34,390 nucleotides of DNA from assembly GCA_027371815.1 (NCBI GenBank), contig DAHXLC010000026.1:1-34390 (forward strand). The letters are read 5' to 3'. A model generated the notes under the pieces. That model was not told the DNA's origin. It ran no database searches and saw only the letters and a program-made list of their open reading frames with translations. A program made the translations under genes and the position numbers. Source of the DNA: Candidatus Melainabacteria bacterium (GTDB lineage Bacteria; Cyanobacteriota; Vampirovibrionia; Obscuribacterales; JAKAZS01). This document shows positions 18,692-26,146 of this stretch, in pieces; within the stretch, counting starts at the first letter, position 1; every line of letters begins with the position of its first letter.

Positions 18692-21668
18692 TAGTATTAG
18701 TAAACCCACTTAAATCTTTAATACCACAAATCCCATAATAATTACATGATTTACAGATGTCAGCATTATAAGGAGAAACCGGAAATTTACCGTTAGCTAT
18801 TGACTGAGTAAAATCAAGTAAATTGGCTTTAGTTTTAGCCAAGTAATCATCAAGCGTAACGTCTTTAACAATAAGCTGTTTTAAAATTTTACCACTACCA
18901 ATCGATAAATAGTAACCATTACTGATGCAGTCTCTTTGGTTTTGAGCAATGAGCGCCAAAGCATATATGGGCAGCTGGGTATGAATGCCCTGCATAATAT
19001 CGTTAGTAGAAATATGCGTAGAACCAGTTTTATAATCAATAATAACAAATTGACCGTCGGCATCTTTATCGATACGGTCAATTTTGCCACGTATAAAAAT
19101 TATTTTATCTTGTTCAAGATTTATTGACAGTGGTTCAATCTCACCAAAAGCATATTCTAAAGCATAGGGTTGGCTTTTAGTTATAGCTGCATCAAGGTAG
19201 GTATTAGTCACAAAACGTTTTAATCTATAGAGATATTCATACTTTTTAAGTTGAAAGCGGTTACTATTACTCCAGGCTATTTTGGGTTCAATTTGGGCTA
19301 AGGCTTCATTAAAGGAAATATCTAATTGACGCAGAATATCATCGGCTGAATTTAGTTGCAGATTAATGATTTGCTTAAACAATAATTCTAAGACTAAATG
19401 GTAAAACGTGCCCAGTAAAGAGCTTTCCAATTGATAATCGGGTTCACGTTTGGGTTTAAGCTTTAAAAGATAAGTTGCAAAATAACGAAACGGACATTTA
19501 CCATATTCATTAAATCGGGATGGACTCCAGACCATTTCAGCAATATTAAACGTTGAACAATTAATATTGTTGATTTTAGTTTGCAGCATACGCCAAGGCT
19601 TAAGCTTATAATCATTTAAATATTCAATAAAATCACCACTTTCATTAAAAACTTTAGACTCATGAATATTACTTAAATTCAAATTATTAGTCAAATAATA
19701 ACTAATGGTACTGCGAACGGATAGAGGGATTTTAGACAATAATCGATAATTTTGCCGAATAATTGCTTCACTGGCAAAATTAGCTAAATCTTCACCCATT
19801 AATTTTTGATTTAACAGTATTGAACTGGTCATTAATTCTTCACCATTAGGATCATAGGTTGGACTGGACAATCTTACATAATTATGACTTTGTTTTATCA
19901 GGAGTTTTAATATGGCATAATCATAGGTAAAATCATGGCGCGGATTAAATAAATTTACACCACAATGCCGCCAACTACTTAATTCATCTTTGGAACTTAA
20001 AGAGTTAAGATTAGCTATACCAGGATAATATTCTTCACACAACCCGGCTATAAAAATATATTTATAGGCTTGGTTGGCAGCTTGATTAATACTGGTTACT
20101 AGAATATAATCACGATTTAATTTTGGTCGATGAATTGTTCTATTATCAACTTTTTGTAAGAGTAAACGGACAAAATTTTCATAAGTTATTTCGAAAATCA
20201 ATGGATTAATTAAATTATCCTGGACAATACTGGATAGACAATCACGAAATTGACTAATAGCCTGTTTGCTAATTATTTCTTGCTCTAATGTTAATGGAGT
20301 TAATTTTAAGCCTGGAATTATATAGGTATGAATTAAATCTTCAACATAAATGGCAAAATTTTCGAACGAATCTTTGGTATCAGGCAATTTAAATATTTGA
20401 CTAAATTTAACCATTTTTTCAAGTAACGTGGTCTTATTCACTAATGCTTTTAACCATTCGTTAAGCGATTCAACAACTAAATATTCTTGAGCTAATATTT
20501 CGAGATCAAGAATATCAACATCATTAAAAATCACTGTTTTAAAAAATGGTGATTTAATAAGATTAAGCAATTCCAGTCGGGGAAAATTATTTAACGACAA
20601 AGTAAGTAAATTAATTAAACATTTAATAATTGAACTTTCATCTAAATTAATATTGTCATCCAAATAATAAGGAATTTTACTGTCATTAAAGATATAATCT
20701 ATGGTATTAGTATAGTATTTTAAATTAGCCACAACCACCAGAATATCATTTAGATTATATTGCTGATTTATAATTAAGTCTTTAATTTGCCTGGCTATAG
20801 TTAAAATTTCATCATTAAAATCAAAAGCCTCATAGATTTCTAATTGTCGCAAACGAAAATTATTTTCATCATTTACATTGATAATATTAAAATACTTAGC
20901 ATAATGCTGGCTGATTAAAGCGTAACTAAACTGTTTCCACTGATATTCATTATTACTAAACCCATTGCTTTGAGCATAATCAAAAGACATGGTAATGTTA
21001 TTGGCATAAGGTAATAACTGGGTTAAAAATTGTAATTGGAGTTTATTAAAGCGATCAAAACCATCAATTATAATATCACCTAAGTTAAAATTTGACTGTT
21101 GACTAATAATTTGAATTAACTGAAAAACTAACTGCCGTTCATCAAGATAGTTTAAAGAATTTAATTTATCCCAATAACACTTATATATTTTTGCCAAATT
21201 AGTGAATTTAGCATTGCCGTGAAAATTTACGGCCAAGATTTGCAAAATCTCGCTAGGCGTTAAAAAAGCCCTTTCAAATTCATCGATTAAGGTAAGCAAA
21301 TCGTTGCCTAAACCGGAAGTTAAATTTACAAAATCACTTTCACTAGTTTGAACTTGACTACAGCCATTTAAAAGCATACTAAGCCGCAAATCATTCTTAC
21401 AGATTAACACTGGATAATTAAGCTTATTAATCAGCATTTTACAAAACTGATAAAAAGTTTGAATTTTAAAACCGGTTATAATTGATTGCGTCTTAGCTAA
21501 AGTCAGTAATTTTTCTTTGATAATATTAGCAGATCGCTGTGATGGAACAATAATATAAGTTAAATTACTATATCCATAACTCGTAATATTGGCTAAAGCC
21601 TTTGCCAATATTGCGTTGGTTTTGCCTTGTCGATAAGGTCCTAAATAAAGAGTGATTTTATCAGCCAT
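18681..21668 (-). CDS. addB: AddB: ATP-dependent helicase/nuclease subunit B
   Basis: Partner of AddA, 995 residues. An N-terminal Walker A-like GPYRQGKT (10-17) is followed by a degenerate helicase-like body. The C-terminal RecB-family nuclease has DYKTGS (Asp878, Lys880). The four cysteines of the AddB iron-sulfur staple are present: Cys725 (KCPFRYF) and Cys972, Cys975, Cys981 (CKSCNYYGIC). This combination is diagnostic for AddB rather than RecC. The start is an ATG at 21668 with no clear ribosome binding site. It overlaps addA at the 3' end, so the two form an operon. No third subunit (RecD) is seen. Confidence 0.92.
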   Translation of the reverse strand: MADKITLYLGPYRQGKTNAILAKALANITSYGYSNLTYIIVPSQRSANIIKEKLLTLAKTQSIITGFKIQTFYQFCKMLINKLNYPVLICKNDLRLSMLLNGCSQVQTSESDFVNLTSGLGNDLLTLIDEFERAFLTPSEILQILAVNFHGNAKFTNLAKIYKCYWDKLNSLNYLDERQLVFQLIQIISQQSNFNLGDIIIDGFDRFNKLQLQFLTQLLPYANNITMSFDYAQSNGFSNNEYQWKQFSYALISQHYAKYFNIINVNDENNFRLRQLEIYEAFDFNDEILTIARQIKDLIINQQYNLNDILVVVANLKYYTNTIDYIFNDSKIPYYLDDNINLDESSIIKCLINLLTLSLNNFPRLELLNLIKSPFFKTVIFNDVDILDLEILAQEYLVVESLNEWLKALVNKTTLLEKMVKFSQIFKLPDTKDSFENFAIYVEDLIHTYIIPGLKLTPLTLEQEIISKQAISQFRDCLSSIVQDNLINPLIFEITYENFVRLLLQKVDNRTIHRPKLNRDYILVTSINQAANQAYKYIFIAGLCEEYYPGIANLNSLSSKDELSSWRHCGVNLFNPRHDFTYDYAILKLLIKQSHNYVRLSSPTYDPNGEELMTSSILLNQKLMGEDLANFASEAIIRQNYRLLSKIPLSVRSTISYYLTNNLNLSNIHESKVFNESGDFIEYLNDYKLKPWRMLQTKINNINCSTFNIAEMVWSPSRFNEYGKCPFRYFATYLLKLKPKREPDYQLESSLLGTFYHLVLELLFKQIINLQLNSADDILRQLDISFNEALAQIEPKIAWSNSNRFQLKKYEYLYRLKRFVTNTYLDAAITKSQPYALEYAFGEIEPLSINLEQDKIIFIRGKIDRIDKDADGQFVIIDYKTGSTHISTNDIMQGIHTQLPIYALALIAQNQRDCISNGYYLSIGSGKILKQLIVKDVTLDDYLAKTKANLLDFTQSIANGKFPVSPYNADICKSCNYYGICGIKDLSGFTNTNDE

Positions 21669-21937
21669 GCTAATTTAAAATATATATTAAAGTAAAAGTC
21701 AATTTAATAAGTTACCACCTCTAAACAACTATACTAACAAGTTTTAAAGATAGTTACTAGCTTGCTTACTCGACCTTGACCCTTGGACTTAATGTATCGG
21801 TCTGTTATTGTAACAGTTCAACCGGCTTATCAGACTATATTCACCGAAATATTAATATTTTTTAGTAATACAACCTAATTATTTTATTAGCCTATAACCA
21901 AATCTTTGGTACTTTCGTATAAACACTAATAGCCTAA

Positions 21938-21952
21938 GGGATTTTCCCATTG
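21938..21952 (-). promoter_or_regulatory. GGGAAAATCCC dyad upstream of the 76-aa gene
   Basis: Read on the minus strand this is CAATGGGAAAATCCC, close to CCAATGGGAATTCTCCC at 7790-7806. Its centre lies about 88 bp before the ATG at 22033, a similar distance to the other three copies. It is one member of the proposed shared motif. Confidence 0.4.
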
Positions 21953-21954
21953 TT

Positions 21955-21989
21955 TCTATGAATGAATAGTATTACTATTCATTCATAGA
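21955..21989. repeat. Perfect 16-bp inverted repeat with 3-nt loop
   Basis: TCTATGAATGAATAGT and its exact reverse complement flank ATT. It contains the sub-repeat ATGAATGAAT. It sits 43 bp before the 76-aa gene, just upstream of a TATACT box (22006-22011), where it would overlap a -35 region. No T-run follows, so an operator for a dimeric regulator or an mRNA/DNA hairpin is more likely than a terminator. Confidence 0.8.
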
Positions 21990-22032
21990 TAAATTTTACA
22001 GTATTTATACTCTTTAAGGAAAAGTAAAAACT

Positions 22033-22263
22033 ATGTTTCAAAATGCCACTGATGAAGAAAAACTATGCCAAATCCTCAAAGCCTATGTTGAAGAATGGGG
22101 ACCAGAAAATGTTATTGTAAGCGTACCCAGACATTGGGAAAGTTACAGTAAAGACAGTCTGGGTAAAGTTCGTCTTGAATTTGAAACCGAAAACACTGTT
22201 TCAATTAGAGTTGAATATGATTTTGTCAGAATAAATTATGATGTAACACTTTTAGCAGCTTAA
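22033..22263 (+). CDS. Small acidic protein of unknown function
   Basis: A 76-residue cytoplasmic protein without signal or membrane segment. It is unrecognised. Composition is acidic and aromatic, and the second half alternates in a beta-strand pattern (VRLEFETENTVSIRVEYDFVRINYDV). It has one Cys and one Trp-Gly-Pro. AAGGA lies 12 bases before the ATG. The elaborate upstream region (two dyads and a -10-like box) argues that the gene is real and regulated. It stands alone. Its stop overlaps by a few bases the tail of a decayed gene on the other strand. Confidence 0.6.
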   Translation: MFQNATDEEKLCQILKAYVEEWGPENVIVSVPRHWESYSKDSLGKVRLEFETENTVSIRVEYDFVRINYDVTLLAA

Positions 22264-22489
22264 TTTTTTAAACCTCTAATCGATTCAAGATTGCTAATGT
22301 CATTATAAGTATTAACCGGTAAAACACTTAAATCAGGAGTCCAATTTGAACCAGTATTGAAGCAGAATCAAAATAAATACGTTCACAATGCCTTTTATTT
22401 CCTTTAAATTCAGCAATCACTGTAACAGGAATTTTTACAAATTTTAAAGTTGGCGAGATCAATCTATCTGGAAATAATAGTAACTTGAG
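22260..22489 (-). pseudogene. Remnant of a SnoaL-like/NTF2-fold protein, C-terminal piece
   Basis: The minus strand encodes a fragment running LLLFPDRL..., then IPVTVIAEFKGN, then CERIYFDSASILVQIGLL. This is the hallmark ending of SnoaL-like proteins (ERIYWDQASVLVQIGLLD...LPV). Right after GLL the frame hits TAA (22328-22330), but the -1 deleted frame continues as DLSVLPVNTYNDISNLE up to TAA at 22260-22262. One lost base therefore explains the break. A TGA lies directly before the fragment and no start or N-terminal half exists. It is a decayed gene between the FHA protein and the 76-aa gene. Confidence 0.7.
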
Positions 22490-22509
22490 TCAATTAACTT
22501 AGGCAATAA

Positions 22510-25500
22510 TTAAATAACACTTTTAAACAATTCGTTAGCTGAAATAGCTTTATCACCAATGCGATTAAATTTAATCCCCCATTGATTGGTTACTTCAACT
22601 TTAAGACTTGGTGGATTGGTCGCCATATCCTCAATAATATTATCAATTAATATCACATGCGTACTATGACTAGTTCGGCTTGGCCCAAACAGACTTTCAT
22701 TGGAATTAGCGTCTACTAATAAGATAATCGGGAAATTACCTTTATAATTTTTTAACGTGGTAGTAAAATCTTCTGGGGTACGAGCCGCTAAGATTTTACC
22801 AGCTTGAATGTCCTTAATATAAGTACCAAAGTATTTGGGACCAATTAAGACAAAGCCCTTATCTATGCCTTTATTAACATAACCATCAGCGTCAAGATGA
22901 GGAACAATTAAATTATAAATGTCCGCTAATTGTACTGTATTAATAGCTGGCTGAGTTCTTAATTGCTGATCGAGAACCTGATTATTATTTAAATAATAAA
23001 GCATTAATCGTTCACCAGTATCACCAGGATCGCCTGGAACAGGCTTGTCTTTAATATACTGAATCAAACCTTGAGCATTTGGATCAAGCGCCTTAAGCTC
23101 GGGTAAAGATGCTTCACTATAATGTAAATTCACCGCAGCAATCTGAAAAATTTGATTGGCAAAATTACGATAACCATCAAGTTTGATATCCTTAAATAAA
23201 CTAGGATCAAATTGATGATTTAAAACAGCCAGAGATTCTTGATCTGGGCGTAATCCCTTTGATCTTGCCACATCAATAACTTTACCAGTAGGCGAAATTA
23301 CTTTACCATTTATCGCCGTATCCGCAATGAGTTTAGCTGCATATTGGGGAGATTTAGTATAAACTCTAGCTTCAACAGTTGTAACATTACAGGTATTGTT
23401 TCCACCCTGATCAATTGTATGGGGAAAAGCCGTATTTAACAGTATTTGCTCGGCTAATTTACCACGAATATTTTTATCCAAATAACTTTCCGATCCTGCA
23501 CGTAACATTCTATTTATATGATGAATTGTATTAGCAATGTTAATATCATTAAGGCCATTTTTGCGCATAGTTTTAAGCGCATTATCCTTTAATAAAATCA
23601 AGCGATCACGACGAGCGGTATCACCAAAATAATGATCGCCTAAAGCTTTTAAAATACTGGTTTCACTAGCCAAATTACTCGATATGGCTGAACTATAGCC
23701 ATTAGCAAATAAATATTCCTTACTGCCATCAGTACCGTGAATAATTCTTAGACCTGGCTTACTGTTTAAAATTAAAGATCCATCATTACCAAGCGAAACA
23801 TAACCCTTCCATTCTTTAGGTTCAAATTTAGGATTGCCATCTTTATCAAAATATTTAATTTGCCAACGATAATTATCCGGTGAAGTCAATTCCATAGTGT
23901 AGTTATTATTATGATTTATCGTAACTTTTTGTAAGGTATTTTGAGGGCTAATTTCATAGTTAAGGGAAAAATCATTTGGGCCAAAAGCTTTAATAATCTG
24001 TCCCTGGGCATTAGCAAAATATCCAGTTTGGGCAATATCTTCAAATTTACTGTTACCAGTTTGACTAAAAATTAAATTATTATTTTGTCGATTATAAACA
24101 ATATTACCATTTTCTAACTTGTAACCATTAACAATTTTAAGCCTTAACAATGGCCCATCTTCACTAGCTAAATGAATTTCATCGCTAGGTGAAACAATTT
24201 TACTGTCACCTTTATTTAATTTTAGCCATTCATTATTTTGATTTTTTATATAGGTTCCATTAGTAGAAGAATCAGTATAGATAAACTGATTATAATTATG
24301 ATCGTAAGTAATTTTACCATGTTCATGACTGATAGTTTTGTCGAGCAAATCACTTTCACCTTTAGGAAAGAGTTTTGACCCAATGCTTGCACTACCATCA
24401 GTTAAATTAATTGGCCGCCCATTAAAAAAAACTTCTGGAATATTTGTTACCTGCGACTTAAATAGGTCAATTTTTGGACCATCCGGATTTTCGAGATGTA
24501 ATTCACTATTAGGGGTAATTTCCAGACTTCGATTAGGCGTTAGCGCAATATTAAAACCGGTTGAACCGTCCGGTTTAATATACACTGGCTTATTAAATTT
24601 ATTAGTAAATGTTAATTTACCATCATTAAAACTAATCATACTTCGAGCCTGGTATTCGGCAGAATTACCCGAACTATTTAAAAGCTTATCGGATTGAGGT
24701 AATTTGCCATCAATAAGCACATGGGCAACTTCATTAAAATCAGATAGTTGCGGAGCTTGGGCAAAAACTTCTTTTGCAAAAGTCGGATCAATCGGATAAA
24801 TTGGCGGGCGAATTGCATTAGGATAAGCCTGTTCAGCATTTGGCCAAAATGCCTGCAAATCATTTTGCGCTGGCTTAATATTTATAAGAGAATTAATTTT
24901 TGAATGATAGTCTTGAATTTTCGCTTTAGTTTCACCCATAATACCAAAACCAAGGCTAAACAAGCCCATTGTATAAGCCTGTTGGAAAAGATCTTGACTT
25001 GAGGCTAATTTGCCAGTATTAAAGTATGCATTAGTTTCTGTCCCCAGGATACTACCTGGCAATGAAGCTAATACTGAATTGCTTAAATTATTAGTAAAGA
25101 CTTTACCCATTACTGTCGATTCAAGCGCAGCCGTTTTAGCCAAACTACTTAAAGCAAGACTGGAGGCTGTCATAGTTGAAAACATCAAACTTGAGCTTAG
25201 GCCACTTTCCAAACGTTGACCTAAAAAATCAGTTAAATTCTGCTTGTTATGGCTTTGACCGGGCGTTAAAACAGCTCCATAAGTAAATCCAGTCAGGGCT
25301 GATTCTTTAAGGCTTAAACCCAGCGCCGAATTTGCGCCAGGGTCAACAGCCAATTTGCTTAAAGTTAAACCAATAGAATTAGCTTTAGCAAAGCCAAACG
25401 TATCCTGATTAATCGGCATCAATGCTTTACTAGCAAATTCACTTGAATTTAATTTCAAACTCAAATCTTCAGTTTTACTAAATTCTAAAGCGGTCTTATC

Positions 25501-25893
25501 TAAATTGGTATTAATTAAACTATCCTTAGCTAAATTACCAACAGTAACATCTTCAGCCAAAAATTGTGATCCAGATCCAAGACCATATTTTACAACGCCA
25601 CTAGTAAGCATTAACGGTAACAACATCCCCAAAGCCTGACCACTTTGGCTAGCATACCAAGAAGCCGTACCAAATTTAGCTGATTGGGGCTGAGTTATAA
25701 ACTGTAAATGCTTGTCTAATTCCGTGCCGGTAGTTTTATCAATTAACTGAACAAGACCGTTTACCGGCTCTTGCAAACCTGAATACACTAACGAATTACC
25801 AAAATCCTTTAATAAACTTAAAGTTTTGGAATTAGGTTTAACATTTTGAGCATTAAACTTGTCAGGTTTTACGAATTTAGCTACATTTTCCAT
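22510..25893 (-). CDS. Large FHA-domain protein with papain/calpain-like cysteine peptidase-type C-terminus
   Basis: An 1127-residue protein with no signal peptide. Residues 1-360 are Ser/Leu/Ala/Asn-rich with a few hydrophobic stretches. Residues about 490-590 are an FHA phosphothreonine-binding domain (ISHEHGKI at 521-528, SSTNGTYI at 542-549). An upstream, degenerate copy about 108 residues earlier (ISFNDGKL ... ITPNSELHLENPDGP, 459-473) parallels IVSPSDEIHLASEDGP (566-581) but lacks the key His and Asn. The C-terminal domain (about 780-1127) carries DQGGNNTCNVTT (Cys835), STHVILID (His1079) and VTNQWG (Asn1103). That Cys-His-Asn order, with NxWG after the His, is the pattern of papain/calpain-type enzymes. 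Protease activity is inferred, not shown. A paralogue lies at the right edge of the window. Confidence 0.7.
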   Translation of the reverse strand: MENVAKFVKPDKFNAQNVKPNSKTLSLLKDFGNSLVYSGLQEPVNGLVQLIDKTTGTELDKHLQFITQPQSAKFGTASWYASQSGQALGMLLPLMLTSGVVKYGLGSGSQFLAEDVTVGNLAKDSLINTNLDKTALEFSKTEDLSLKLNSSEFASKALMPINQDTFGFAKANSIGLTLSKLAVDPGANSALGLSLKESALTGFTYGAVLTPGQSHNKQNLTDFLGQRLESGLSSSLMFSTMTASSLALSSLAKTAALESTVMGKVFTNNLSNSVLASLPGSILGTETNAYFNTGKLASSQDLFQQAYTMGLFSLGFGIMGETKAKIQDYHSKINSLINIKPAQNDLQAFWPNAEQAYPNAIRPPIYPIDPTFAKEVFAQAPQLSDFNEVAHVLIDGKLPQSDKLLNSSGNSAEYQARSMISFNDGKLTFTNKFNKPVYIKPDGSTGFNIALTPNRSLEITPNSELHLENPDGPKIDLFKSQVTNIPEVFFNGRPINLTDGSASIGSKLFPKGESDLLDKTISHEHGKITYDHNYNQFIYTDSSTNGTYIKNQNNEWLKLNKGDSKIVSPSDEIHLASEDGPLLRLKIVNGYKLENGNIVYNRQNNNLIFSQTGNSKFEDIAQTGYFANAQGQIIKAFGPNDFSLNYEISPQNTLQKVTINHNNNYTMELTSPDNYRWQIKYFDKDGNPKFEPKEWKGYVSLGNDGSLILNSKPGLRIIHGTDGSKEYLFANGYSSAISSNLASETSILKALGDHYFGDTARRDRLILLKDNALKTMRKNGLNDINIANTIHHINRMLRAGSESYLDKNIRGKLAEQILLNTAFPHTIDQGGNNTCNVTTVEARVYTKSPQYAAKLIADTAINGKVISPTGKVIDVARSKGLRPDQESLAVLNHQFDPSLFKDIKLDGYRNFANQIFQIAAVNLHYSEASLPELKALDPNAQGLIQYIKDKPVPGDPGDTGERLMLYYLNNNQVLDQQLRTQPAINTVQLADIYNLIVPHLDADGYVNKGIDKGFVLIGPKYFGTYIKDIQAGKILAARTPEDFTTTLKNYKGNFPIILLVDANSNESLFGPSRTSHSTHVILIDNIIEDMATNPPSLKVEVTNQWGIKFNRIGDKAISANELFKSVI

Positions 25894-26037
25894 AGATATA
25901 ATAAAGTAGACAGTACAAAGACTTTATACCCAAAACTAAGCCAAATTATGTAATTTTAAAATCAACCAATTTTTCAAACTTAAAATTGTAAAATTTCATT
26001 AACAATTGAATAAAAAACTACTTAAACTTAAAAATTC

Positions 26038-26076
26038 TGATATTCTAGAGTTGCGGATATTAATATCTTTAACTCT
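26038..26076 (+). promoter_or_regulatory. Extended -10 and 30-bp palindromic operator before the NO reductase gene
   Basis: AGAGTT (26047-26052), GATATTAATATC (26056-26067) and AACTCT (26071-26076) form one symmetric 30-bp palindrome interrupted only by two 3-bp spacers. TGATATTCT (26038-26046), an extended -10-like element, abuts it, so a bound repressor would cover the transcription start. The gene begins 70 bp downstream. With two Rrf2 genes behind the reductase, an NsrR-type repressor is the likely ligand, but this is inference. Confidence 0.6.
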
Positions 26077-26146
26077 CGAGCCACACCTTAGTTAATTAAT
26101 CAAATAATCAATCACCTAATTAACTACATCACAAGGAGTACAAAAC

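Larger units (their letters stand above)
21669..22032. other. Intergenic regulatory stretch between divergent addB and the 76-aa gene
   Basis: 364 bp without a credible gene. From left to right it holds a CTGTTA/TAACAG mini-dyad (21802-21816), a GGGATTTTCCCATTG site (21938-21952), a perfect 16-bp inverted repeat (21955-21989), a TATACT -10-like box (22006-22011) and AAGGA (22016-22020) before the ATG at 22033. No convincing addB promoter was resolved. Confidence 0.5.

Noticed and set aside
21802-21816. CTGTTA-TTG-TAACAG dyad
   Set aside because: A short 6-bp arm dyad, expected by chance in AT-rich sequence. It is far from both start codons.
24338-24697. 119-aa + frame inside the FHA gene
   Set aside because: It lies opposite a region with a clear FHA domain and has no start context.
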